NCBI GenBank assembly: GCA_934654815.1
Contig: CAKUGU010000012.1
Coordinates: forward strand, 1-51,158
Direction of reading: 5' to 3'
DNA: 51,158 nt
Source of the DNA: an uncultured Ellagibacter sp.
GTDB lineage: Bacteria > Actinomycetota > Coriobacteriia > Coriobacteriales > Eggerthellaceae
Part shown: positions 32,795 through 39,968 of the stretch, in pieces
How positions within the stretch are numbered: position 1 is the first letter of the stretch
Layout: each line of letters starts with the position of its first letter
The notes under the pieces: generated by a model
What the model was told of the DNA's origin: nothing
The model's input: only the letters and a program-made list of their open reading frames with translations
Databases searched by the model: none
Program-made: the position numbers and the translations under genes

Positions 32795-34305
32795 GCGCAC
32801 CTCACCGCTTCCCGCTCAAGCGCCTTCTGCCATCCGAACGCGCCGTCGATTTTCTGCCCCGTCTGGCTCTTCTCGGGCAGCTTGCGTGCTGCCCGGCTGG
32901 GGTGCAGAGTGTCTTCCGGGCGCTGCGAAGTAGCTTGCCCAAGCCCCGCAAGCGCGTTTCGCGTGGTCGCCTTCGAGGCTTCGTGCCGTGGCGCCTCGTC
33001 GTCGAAGAGGCTCATCTGACCGGGGCAGGTTTTCCCTGCGCGCCTGCCGTGCCTGCCTCCGTCGATGGGGGAGGCGAGCTGAGCGCGAAGCGCCCCGGGG
33101 GCGAATTCGACGCCCGCGCCCGCGTACTTCCCGTTGCAGGTGATGAAGAACCGGGCCCGCTTGTAAGCGATGCCGAGTTTCCGCAGCTCCGTTTCGTGAA
33201 GGCAGGCGGTTTTGCGGGCCTTCACGATGAGGCGCGCGCCGCGCGGGCCGATCCCCGGCACGCGCAGAAGCGTTTCGAGCGGGGCGGTGTTCACCTCGAC
33301 GGGGAACGAGTCGAGGTGGTTTATGGCCCAGTTCGCCTTCGGATCGAGCAAGGGGTCCAAGAACGGGTGGCTCTCGTCGATGATTTCGGCGGCGTCGAAC
33401 TTGTAGAAGCGCATGAGCCAGTCGGCTTGGTAGAGCCGGTGCTCGCGGTTGAGCTGCACCGAATCGGTGGCGGGCAGGCGGTTGTCGCTGTTCACGGGCA
33501 GATACGCGCTGAAGAACACGCGCTTGAGCGAAAACGCGCGGTAGAGCGCCGAGGACAGGTTGAGGATCTGGAAGTCGGTTTCGGGCGTGGCTCCGATGAT
33601 CATCTGCGTGCTTTGGCCGGCGGGCACGAAGGCGCGCTCCTTCTTCATGGGGCGCTTCTGCGCGAGGTACGTGGTGTTGCGCCGTACCATCGCGCGTGTC
33701 TCGGCGTCTTCGGCCATGTTCGTCTTGATCTGCCGCATGGGGGCCAAAAGCTGCTGCTTCGTTTTCTGGGGGCAGAGCAGGCTCAGGCTTTCGTGCGAGG
33801 GCAGTTCCAGATTCACGCTCATGCGGTCGGCAAGGTGCCCGAGCCTGTCGATGAGCTCGGGCGACGTACCTGGAACCGCCTTCGCATGGACGTAACCGCG
33901 AAAGCCATGCTCGTAGCGTAGTATCTCCAGCGTGCGGATCATGAGTTCGCTCGTGTAGTCGGGGCTCTTGATTACGCCCGAGCTGACGAACAACCCCTCG
34001 ACGTAGTTGCGGCGGTAGAACGCGATGGTGAGGTCGGCGAGCTCTTCGGGCGTGAAACAGGCGCGGGGAACTTCGTTGCTTGCGCGGTTGACGCAATAGG
34101 CGCAGTCGTACACGCAGACGTTGGTCATGAGCACCTTCAGAAGCGAGATGCAGCGGCCGTCGGGCGTGAAGCTGTGACAGCACCCCGCCGCCATGGTGTT
34201 TCCGAGCTTGCCTTTCTGCGCGTTTCGGTCGATGCCCGAAGACGTGCAGGCAACGTCGTACTTCGCCGCGTCGGCGAGCAGTTCCAGCTTGTCTGCAATA
34301 TCCAT
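32791..34305 (-). CDS. TIGR03916-like radical SAM protein with helix-hairpin-helix (putative DNA repair/modification)
   Basis: This 504-residue protein carries the radical SAM motif CVYDCAYC (Cys64, 68, 71) within LLKVLMTNVCVYDCAYCVNR. Further cysteines at 20, 42, 43 and 52 lie in ACTSSG and GCCHSFTPDGRC. A helix-hairpin-helix DNA-binding motif, LLRVPGIGPRGARLIVKAR, follows the radical SAM domain. Residues beyond about 410 are low-complexity. This is the pattern of the 'rSAM linked to UDG' family, annotated only as putative DNA modification/repair. The ATG at 34305 matches the family start (MDIADKLELLADAAKYDVAC). A longer TTG reading would run through the promoter. It is the first gene of a two-gene operon with two LexA-box-like sites. 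Confidence 0.9.
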   Translation of the reverse strand: MDIADKLELLADAAKYDVACTSSGIDRNAQKGKLGNTMAAGCCHSFTPDGRCISLLKVLMTNVCVYDCAYCVNRASNEVPRACFTPEELADLTIAFYRRNYVEGLFVSSGVIKSPDYTSELMIRTLEILRYEHGFRGYVHAKAVPGTSPELIDRLGHLADRMSVNLELPSHESLSLLCPQKTKQQLLAPMRQIKTNMAEDAETRAMVRRNTTYLAQKRPMKKERAFVPAGQSTQMIIGATPETDFQILNLSSALYRAFSLKRVFFSAYLPVNSDNRLPATDSVQLNREHRLYQADWLMRFYKFDAAEIIDESHPFLDPLLDPKANWAINHLDSFPVEVNTAPLETLLRVPGIGPRGARLIVKARKTACLHETELRKLGIAYKRARFFITCNGKYAGAGVEFAPGALRAQLASPIDGGRHGRRAGKTCPGQMSLFDDEAPRHEASKATTRNALAGLGQATSQRPEDTLHPSRAARKLPEKSQTGQKIDGAFGWQKALEREAVRCA

Positions 34306-34322
34306 CAGCACATCCGTTCGTT

Positions 34323-34369
34323 CGAATATTTGTTCGCTTATTGTAGCGAACGCGAACAAATGTTGTCAA
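34323..34369 (-). promoter_or_regulatory. SOS-type promoter: TTGACA-18-TACAAT with two LexA-box-like palindromes
   Basis: On the minus strand, TTGACA (34364-34369), an 18-nt spacer and TACAAT (34340-34345) precede the radical SAM gene. Box A (34323-34336, minus-strand CGAACAAATATTCG) matches CGAAC-N4-GTTCG at 9 of 10 positions and sits just downstream of the -10, over the start site. Box B (34353-34366, plus-strand CGAACAAATGTTGT) matches at 8 of 10 and overlaps the -35 and spacer. The box centres are 30 bp apart, about three helical turns. The consensus is the Gram-positive/actinobacterial LexA box. Repression by LexA is inferred. Confidence 0.78.
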
Positions 34370-34437
34370 TTGCCGAAGCTGTGCGGACCATCAGGGAAAA
34401 CGTCTGCTCGAAATCTGACTTTTCCCAGGTTGAACGC

Positions 34438-34466
34438 TTGATTGCGGACCCGTCGAACGTCATACT
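34438..34466 (+). promoter_or_regulatory. Possible promoter of the universal stress protein gene
   Basis: TTGATT (34438-34443), a 17-nt spacer and CATACT (34461-34466). Each hexamer matches four of six consensus bases. A leader of about 100 nt would follow. Confidence 0.35.
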
Positions 34467-34574
34467 CCAATCAACGGAATCGCACGGTGATTTCTTCTTG
34501 CACCTCATCAGACGACTCGAACATGGCAGCGCCTTTTCCTTTGCGGGAGGGCGAAACGCAAAAGGAGGATGGGA

Positions 34575-35039
34575 ATGCTTTACGACAACGTTTTGGTCCC
34601 GTACGACGGGTCGGCTTCGGCCGACGCGGCGCTCGCGGAGGCGGCGCGCTTCGCCAAAGAGGACCCGGGGCTTACGCTCCATGTTGTCTCGGTGGTCGAC
34701 ATCGAGCATATCGTCATAGAGAAGCTTCAGGGCGCGTCCTCGCAGGCCGCCGTTCCCGAGGGGATGCGCCAGGCGTTCGAAGAGGCCGAACGCGAGGCGG
34801 AGGAGCGTTTGGCCCGCAAGGTCCGCCTTGCGACGCGCGGGCTCATGAACGCCATCCATACCGAAGTGCTCAACGAGACGAACATCGGCGTGCAGATCGT
34901 CGCCTATGCGGCTGGGCACAACATCGACCTCGTCATCATGGGGTCGCGCGGGCTTGGGGGTCTGCGTGGCATCCTGGGCAGCGTCAGCAGCTTCGTTCTG
35001 AAGGAAGCGCAGGTGCCGGTGCTTGTGGTGAAGGAATAG
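34575..35039 (+). CDS. UspA-family universal stress protein
   Basis: This 154-residue single-domain protein starts MLYDNVLVPYDGSASADAAL and ends with the ATP-binding motif MGSRGLGGLRGILGSVSSFVLKEAQVPVLVV (G-2x-G-9x-G-S). It is therefore probably an ATP-binding Usp of the stress or redox response. AAGGAGG lies 6 nt before the ATG at 34575. An ATG two codons upstream overlaps that site and is rejected. It is monocistronic, ending at the terminator at 35054-35106. Confidence 0.93.
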   Translation: MLYDNVLVPYDGSASADAALAEAARFAKEDPGLTLHVVSVVDIEHIVIEKLQGASSQAAVPEGMRQAFEEAEREAEERLARKVRLATRGLMNAIHTEVLNETNIGVQIVAYAAGHNIDLVIMGSRGLGGLRGILGSVSSFVLKEAQVPVLVVKE

Positions 35040-35053
35040 CCGGGTTTTAAGAT

Positions 35054-35106
35054 GCGTGAAGGGCTGGGGAACCGACTCGAACTGTCCCCCAAGCCCTTCG
35101 CTTTTG
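35054..35106 (+). terminator. Terminator after the universal stress protein gene
   Basis: GCGTGAAGGGCTGGGGA (35054-35070) pairs, with small bulges, with TCCCCCAAGCCCTTCGC (35085-35101), followed by TTTTG. Confidence 0.8.
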
Positions 35107-35149
35107 TCCCGTCGTGACCAAATCCTGGCCAAACGGGGCGAATCCTTCT

Positions 35150-35190
35150 CGAAAAGAAAAAGGCCACGGGCGAAATACAGCCCGTGGCCT
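35150..35190 (-). terminator. Terminator after tRNA-Thr
   Basis: AGGCCACGGGC (35161-35171) pairs perfectly with GCCCGTGGCCT (35180-35190). On the minus strand the stem is followed by TTTTCTTTTC. It lies just downstream of the tRNA. Confidence 0.9.
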
Positions 35191-35200
35191 GCAAAAACTC

Positions 35201-35275
35201 TGGTGCCGGCGGCAGGAATCGAACCCGCAACCTACTGATTACAAATCAGTTGCTCTACCGTTGAGCCACGCCGGC
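35201..35275 (-). tRNA. tRNA-Thr (anticodon TGT)
   Basis: On the minus strand the acceptor stem GCCGGCG pairs with CGCCGGC, followed by ACCA, so the CCA end is encoded (35201-35203). The anticodon arm ACTGA-TTTGTAA-TCAGT presents TGT, which reads the ACA codon for threonine. The T arm GCGGGTTCGATTCCTGC and D arm GGCTCAACGGTAGAGC are standard. It has its own promoter at 35294-35323 and a terminator at 35150-35190, downstream of pyrE on the same strand. Confidence 0.97.
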
Positions 35276-35293
35276 GAATGCGCGATGCGAACT

Positions 35294-35323
35294 ATTATCC
35301 TATCGGAATCTTCGCATGTTGAA
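35294..35323 (-). promoter_or_regulatory. Promoter of tRNA-Thr
   Basis: On the minus strand, TTCAAC (35318-35323), an 18-nt spacer and GATAAT (35294-35299). The start near 35287 leaves a short tRNA 5' leader of about 12 nt. Confidence 0.55.
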
Positions 35324-35392
35324 AAGGGGTTATCGCGGCGGCGGGCGAAAAACACCGAGCCGTCCGCCAGCCGCGAAGCGAGAGACGCCCGC

Positions 35393-36073
35393 CTATTCCT
35401 TCGCGCCCCACTGCTTGTAGTAGGCGTCGATCGCGGCTTTGATGGCGTCGTCGATGACCACTTCGCCCTGCACCTCGCGGTTATAGAGGTACTCGGTCAC
35501 CTCCGCCATGTTCACGATGCTCGCCGTGGGGAAGCCGTACTTCTCGGACACCTCGTCGCAGGCGCACTTCACGCCGCCCTTGCCCACTTCCATGCGGTTG
35601 AGCGACACCATCAAGCCCTTGACCTCGATGTTCGCCGCGCCCGTGATGATGGGGTAGGTCTCGTCGATCGACTTGCCGGAGGTGGTCACGTCCTCGACCA
35701 TCACCACGCGGTCGCCGTCTTCGAGCACGTGGCCCAAGAGGTTGCCGCCCTCGCCGTGATCCTTCGCTTCCTTGCGGTTCGAGCAGTACTTCACTTCCTT
35801 GCCGTACAGCTCGTGCAGGCCTATCGCGGTGACGACGGACAGGGGGATGCCCTTGTAGGCGGGCCCGAACACCACGTCGAAGTCGAGGCCGAAGTTGTCG
35901 TGGATCGCGCGCGCGTAGTACAGGCCCAGCCGATGGAGCTGGTCGCCCGTCACGTAGGCGCCCGCGTTCATGAAGAACGGCGACTTGCGGCCGCTTTTCA
36001 GGGTGAACTCGCCGAACTTGAGCACATGGCTTTCCACCATGAACTCGATGAACTCCTTCTTGTAGTCTTCCAT
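35393..36073 (-). CDS. pyrE: Orotate phosphoribosyltransferase
   Basis: This 226-residue enzyme converts orotate and PRPP to OMP in pyrimidine synthesis. Evidence: FGEFTLKSGRKSPFFMNAG near the N-terminus, VVFGPAYKGIPLSV, the catalytic-loop region YCSNRKEAKDHGEGG, and the PRPP-binding motif DRVVMVEDVTTSGKS. The length is normal. GAAAGGAAG precedes the ATG. Other pyr genes are absent, so it stands alone here, divergent from marR. Confidence 0.96.
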   Translation of the reverse strand: MEDYKKEFIEFMVESHVLKFGEFTLKSGRKSPFFMNAGAYVTGDQLHRLGLYYARAIHDNFGLDFDVVFGPAYKGIPLSVVTAIGLHELYGKEVKYCSNRKEAKDHGEGGNLLGHVLEDGDRVVMVEDVTTSGKSIDETYPIITGAANIEVKGLMVSLNRMEVGKGGVKCACDEVSEKYGFPTASIVNMAEVTEYLYNREVQGEVVIDDAIKAAIDAYYKQWGAKE

Positions 36074-36243
36074 GGGCTTCCTTTCGCCGCCGCTTGGAGC
36101 TGCGCATGAAGCAGCTTCTCCTCATACCTCGTCCATGATACTCGATGCGCGCACGTTGCGGGCGCACCGCTTGGGGGATGGGCCCGTCTCTTGCATGGGG
36201 CGGGGCGGCCGCGCCGGGCTTTTGCGGGCATCTCGTGAATCGC

Positions 36244-36297
36244 TTGCATAAGTCCGATTTCGGACTACAATCACGAAAGTACGAAATCGGACTTATG
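36244..36297 (+). promoter_or_regulatory. marR-MATE promoter with paired palindromic operators
   Basis: TTGCAT (36244-36249), a 16-nt spacer and TACAAT (36266-36271). Two 16-bp sites, AGTCCGATTTCGGACT (36251-36266, a perfect 7+2+7 palindrome) and AGTACGAAATCGGACT (36279-36294, one mismatched pair), bracket the -10. The outer 16-bp arms 36247-36262 and 36282-36297 are also perfect inverted repeats. This is the expected layout for MarR autorepression. The start codon with a good ribosome-binding site lies downstream at 36352. Confidence 0.82.
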
Positions 36298-36351
36298 AAA
36301 CGGTCCAGCACCGCATGCATCACGGCGCCGGGCCGCGAACCAAGGAGGATC

Positions 36352-36879
36352 ATGGCATTCGACGAAAGCGCGGCATCGCACGCGGCGGTTTGCTCGCCGG
36401 GCGAGGCTCTCGCGGGCACGCCGCACGAGGCGATGGACGGCTTCTGGCGCGAGTCGAGCGAGCTGTACCGCGACATCGCAGCGTCGTTCGGGCTGTCCGA
36501 AAGCGCGTGGGACATCCTGTACGCCATCTACCTGGCAGGTGACAAGGGGATATCGCAGCGCGACATCTGCGAGCAAATGTGCGTGGGAAAGCAGACGGTG
36601 AACAGCTCCATCCACAAGCTTGCGCGCGAGGGCGTGGTGTCGCTTTCGCGCGAGGGGCGCGTCTCCGTCGTGAAGCTGACGGAGACGGGAGCGGCGCTCG
36701 CCGCCCGGGCGGTCACGCCAGTCATCGCCGCCGAGGAGGCGGCGCTTGCCGATTTGGGCGAAGACGGGCAGGCGCAGGCGCTCGCGCTTTTGCGTCGCTA
36801 CACCGACGCGCTCCGCTTGCATTTCTCGGAGATCCCCGGATCGCGCGTGGCTCCCGCGGCGGGGAAGGGCGGTCGGTAA
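36352..36879 (+). CDS. MarR-family transcriptional regulator
   Basis: This 175-residue protein has the MarR winged helix: LSESAWDILYAIYLAGDKGISQRDICEQMCVGKQTVNSSIHKLAREGVVSLSREGRVSVVKLTETG (about 44-110). The flanking helices dimerise the protein. AAGGAGG precedes the ATG at 36352; in-frame ATGs further upstream (such as 36295) lie in or beside the operator. Its TAA shares one base with the ATG of the MATE gene (TAATG), so it is the first gene of a repressor-efflux operon. It probably senses a small molecule exported by the MATE pump. Confidence 0.92.
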   Translation: MAFDESAASHAAVCSPGEALAGTPHEAMDGFWRESSELYRDIAASFGLSESAWDILYAIYLAGDKGISQRDICEQMCVGKQTVNSSIHKLAREGVVSLSREGRVSVVKLTETGAALAARAVTPVIAAEEAALADLGEDGQAQALALLRRYTDALRLHFSEIPGSRVAPAAGKGGR

Positions 36880-38210
36880 TGGCTATCCAGATATCCGACC
36901 ACTTCTCGCTCGGGCGCCTCTTGTGCTTCACGGCCCCGACCGCCGCGATGATGATCTTCACGTCGATCTACGGCGTCGTCGACGGGCTGTTCGTGTCGAA
37001 CTTCGTCGGCAAGGAGTCGTTTGCAGCTTTGAACCTCATCTACCCTCTGCTCATGATGCTCGGCGCGCTCGGCTTCATGTTCGGCACAGGCGGCACCGCG
37101 CTCGTGGCGAAGACGATGGGCGAGGGCGACGACAAACGTGCACGGGGGCTGTTCTCGCTTGTCATCTACGTAACGCTCGGGGTGGGAATCGCCTGCGGCA
37201 TCACGTGCCTCGTCATCGTGCGCCCCGTCGGCATCGCGTTCGGCGCCACGGGAAGCCTGCTCGAGGAATGCGTCGTCTACGGCGGCATCCTCGCGTTCTC
37301 GCTGCCGTTCCTCATGCTGCAGGAAGCGTTCCAGAGCTTCCTCACCGCGGCGGGCAAGCCCAAGGTGGGGCTTGCGATCATCGTGGCGGCGGGTATCACC
37401 AACATCGCGCTCGACGCGCTGTTCATCGTCGGCTTCGGTTGGGGGCTCGCGGGCGCCGCCGCGGCGACGGCGGCGAGCGAGTTCGTGGGCGGCGGCATCC
37501 CGCTCATCTACTTCGCGTGCAAGAACAAAAGTTCGCTGCGCCTCGGCCGCCCCATCGCCGATCTTCGCGCGCTCGGGCGCGTGTGCGCGAACGGGTCATC
37601 CGAGCTCGTGTCGAACATCTCCATGTCGCTCGTGTCGATGCTCTACAACTACCAGCTCATGGCCTATATCGGGGCCGACGGCGTGGCGGTGTACGGTATC
37701 ATCCAGTACGCCGCGTGGATCTTCGTGTCGCTGTTCATGGGGTTCGCCGTCGGCGTGTCGCCCATCGTAAGCTACAACTACGGCGCGAAGAACTCGGCCG
37801 AGCTGAAGGGCGTCTTCCGGAAGAGCCTCGGCGTCATGGCGGTGGGCGGCGTGCTCATCACCGTGCTCACCCAGCTGCTCGCGCGTCCGCTCGCCGCGCT
37901 GTTCGTCGGCTACGACGCGGCGCTCACCGACATGACGGTCGGCGCGCTTAGCGAGTACTCGCTCGCGTTCATCTTCGTCGGCGTGAGCGTGTTCGGCTCG
38001 TCGTTCTTCACGGCGTTGAACAACGGGCTCGTCTCGGCGCTCATCGCGTTTTTGCGGACGCTCGTCTTCGAATGCGGCGCGGTGCTCCTGCTGCCGCTCG
38101 TGTTGGGGACCGACGGCATCTGGCTTTCCATCGTGGTGGCCGAAATCGCCTCGGTCATCCTGACGAGCGGTTTCCTCGTTGGGTTGCGCAAGCAGTACGG
38201 CTACGCGTAA
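36879..38210 (+). CDS. MATE-family efflux transporter
   Basis: This 443-residue inner-membrane protein has about 12 hydrophobic helices in two similar halves, typical of MATE Na+/H+-coupled drug or metabolite exporters. It starts FSLGRLLCFTAPTAAMMIFTSIYGVVDGLFVSNFVG, a pattern common to the DinF/NorM-like MATE clade of anaerobes. The start at 36879 overlaps the marR stop by one base. The substrate is unknown. Confidence 0.93.
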   Translation: MAIQISDHFSLGRLLCFTAPTAAMMIFTSIYGVVDGLFVSNFVGKESFAALNLIYPLLMMLGALGFMFGTGGTALVAKTMGEGDDKRARGLFSLVIYVTLGVGIACGITCLVIVRPVGIAFGATGSLLEECVVYGGILAFSLPFLMLQEAFQSFLTAAGKPKVGLAIIVAAGITNIALDALFIVGFGWGLAGAAAATAASEFVGGGIPLIYFACKNKSSLRLGRPIADLRALGRVCANGSSELVSNISMSLVSMLYNYQLMAYIGADGVAVYGIIQYAAWIFVSLFMGFAVGVSPIVSYNYGAKNSAELKGVFRKSLGVMAVGGVLITVLTQLLARPLAALFVGYDAALTDMTVGALSEYSLAFIFVGVSVFGSSFFTALNNGLVSALIAFLRTLVFECGAVLLLPLVLGTDGIWLSIVVAEIASVILTSGFLVGLRKQYGYA

Positions 38211-38335
38211 GGGCAGTCTTTCGGCGTGCTTCTCCCGGGCGCTGCGCAACTCCCGCGCGGCGCTCTGGCGTGGTGGAGCGCGTGTGCCCGGCGGAGGGAA
38301 GTAACCTTCGGGTAATATGAAGACGGTATGCAGAA

Positions 38336-38412
38336 CCTTTGTGCAAACCGCCCTTTTGGCCCGGGAAAGGGCGGCTTATGGGGCCGTCCGCCGCGTATCC
38401 CCTGCACAAAGG
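38336..38412 (+). other. Three-stem inverted-repeat element upstream of the glycosyltransferase
   Basis: An outer perfect 10-bp repeat (CCTTTGTGCA 38336-38345 with TGCACAAAGG 38403-38412) encloses a strong hairpin (CCGCCCTTT 38348-38356 with its complement near 38366-38374) and a weaker GGGG/CCCC stem. As RNA this would fold into a three-way junction. As DNA it could be a regulator site. The -35 of the next promoter overlaps the right outer arm. The remainder of the 313-nt gap 38211-38523 shows nothing else that I can support. Confidence 0.5.
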
Positions 38413-38431
38413 CGTGCGCGCTCGCTATAAT
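38403..38431 (+). promoter_or_regulatory. Promoter of the glycosyltransferase gene
   Basis: TGCACA (38403-38408), a 17-nt spacer and a perfect TATAAT (38426-38431). The leader is about 85 nt. The -35 lies inside the inverted-repeat element at 38336-38412, so that element may control access to this promoter. Confidence 0.55.
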
Positions 38432-38523
38432 CCAGAAGGTTTGTAAGGGTGCGCCGGCAAGCGGTCGGCGCGGCAAAGTTCGCCTGCTTTGCGGGCGGCC
38501 ACAAGTTGTAAGGGGCAGGGCTG

Positions 38524-39846
38524 GTGTTCGACCAATTCTTCTCGCAGATATCGTTCATCGATATCTTCAACTTCTGCGTATTTCTCACGTTCACCATTTG
38601 CTATACGTATCAGCTGTATTACGTGCTCGTCGTCCTGACGCGCAAGCCGAAGACGCTCACCGCGAAGAAGAACCATCGCTTCGCGGCCGTCATCTCGGCG
38701 CGCAACGAGAGCGCGGTCATCGGCGACCTCATCCATTCGATCAAGGTGCAGAACTATCCGGCCGAGCTCATCGACGTGTTCGTCATCGCCGACAACTGCA
38801 CCGACAACACCGCCGACGTCGCGCGCGAGGCGGGCGCCATCGTGTTCAAGCGCTTCAACACCGAGCAGGTGGGCAAGGGTTACGCGCTCGACTACGGGTT
38901 CAAGATCATCCGCTCGCAGTACGCCGACCGCGGCTACGAGGCGTACTTCGTGTTCGACGCCGACAACGTGCTCGACGTGAACTACTTCCGCGAGATGAAC
39001 AAGACCTTCGACAACGGCGCGAAGGCCTCCACGAGCTACCGCAACTCCAAGAACTACGACTCGAACTGGATTTCGGCCGGGTACGCGGTGTGGTTTCTGC
39101 GCGAGGCGAAGTTCTTGAGCCAGGCGCGCCTCACCCTGAACACGTCGTGCGCCGTCTCGGGCACGGGCTTCTACGTCTCCGCCGACATCATCGAGAAGAA
39201 CGACGGCTGGAAATGGCACCTGCTCACCGAAGACATCGAGTTCTCCGCGAACAGCATCCTGGAAGGCATTAAGATCTCCTACACGCCGACCGCCATCCTC
39301 TACGACGAGCAGCCGGTCACCTTCCGCGATTCCTGGAACCAGCGCTTCCGCTGGGCGAAGGGCTTCTATCAGGTGTTCTGGCACTACGGCGCGCGTCTTG
39401 CGAAGGGCATCTTCACCAACCCCAAGGGTTCCCGCTTCGCGTGCTACGACATGCTCATGACCATCGCGCCGGGCATGCTGCTCACCATCGTGTCGGTCGT
39501 GTTCAACGCCATCATCATCGTGCTCGCGGCGACGGGCGCCATGTCGACGGGCGTCATGATCGCGAGCTCCATCTCGTCGATCTTCTTCTGCCTGTTCAAC
39601 TACGTCATGTTCATGTTCCTCTTCGGCGTGCTCACCACGTTCGTCGAATGGGACTCCATCCATTCCACCACCCGCAAGAAGGTGCTCTACATGTTCACCT
39701 TCCCGTTCTTCATGCTGACCTACGTGCCGATCGCGCTCGTGGCGCTCGTGAAGAAGTGCCAGTGGAAGCCCATCAAGCACAGCATCTCCGTCGACGTCGA
39801 GCAATTCTCCGAAGCGGGAAGCTCGTCTCTGCCTGCCGAGAAGTAA
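38524..39846 (+). CDS. Family-2 processive-type membrane glycosyltransferase
   Basis: This 440-residue protein has an N-terminal membrane helix (about 9-32), a cytosolic GT-A domain and about four C-terminal helices. The GT2 signatures are AVISARNES, the metal-binding DAD (145-147), GTGFYVS, TEDIEFS, and QRFRW (273-277), the Q-x-x-R-W motif of processive synthases such as cellulose or hyaluronan synthase. It may make or export a cell-surface polysaccharide. The GTG start has AAGGGGCAG upstream. No other polysaccharide gene is adjacent. Confidence 0.92.
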   Translation: MFDQFFSQISFIDIFNFCVFLTFTICYTYQLYYVLVVLTRKPKTLTAKKNHRFAAVISARNESAVIGDLIHSIKVQNYPAELIDVFVIADNCTDNTADVAREAGAIVFKRFNTEQVGKGYALDYGFKIIRSQYADRGYEAYFVFDADNVLDVNYFREMNKTFDNGAKASTSYRNSKNYDSNWISAGYAVWFLREAKFLSQARLTLNTSCAVSGTGFYVSADIIEKNDGWKWHLLTEDIEFSANSILEGIKISYTPTAILYDEQPVTFRDSWNQRFRWAKGFYQVFWHYGARLAKGIFTNPKGSRFACYDMLMTIAPGMLLTIVSVVFNAIIIVLAATGAMSTGVMIASSISSIFFCLFNYVMFMFLFGVLTTFVEWDSIHSTTRKKVLYMFTFPFFMLTYVPIALVALVKKCQWKPIKHSISVDVEQFSEAGSSSLPAEK

Positions 39847-39896
39847 CGGGCGCAACCGCTTTCAACCGGAAAGCCCGAAAATCCGTCCGAACCATC

Positions 39897-39940
39897 AAGG
39901 CCCGCGTCCCTCGAAGCATGAGGAGCGCGGGCCTTTCTTG
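39897..39940 (+). terminator. Terminator after the glycosyltransferase gene
   Basis: AAGGCCCGCG (39897-39906) pairs with CGCGGGCCTT (39926-39935). The stem is extended inside by CCTC/GAGG and is followed by TCTTGATTTT. Confidence 0.78.
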
Positions 39941-39968
39941 ATTTTCGGCTTTCGGGGTGGTGCGCGAG

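Noticed and set aside
34306..34359. Upstream TTG start for the radical SAM protein, extending it by 18 residues
   Set aside because: The extension overlaps the -10 element and both LexA-like boxes, and the family start is at 34305.
34370..34570. Small coding gene between the SOS-type promoter and the universal stress protein gene
   Set aside because: Frames are short, lack ribosome-binding sites and show no family pattern. The region fits a leader and promoter.
38336..38412. Cyclic di-GMP riboswitch upstream of the glycosyltransferase, suggested by GCAAACC
   Set aside because: The other conserved segments of that riboswitch are missing, and the GCA is part of a perfect outer stem.
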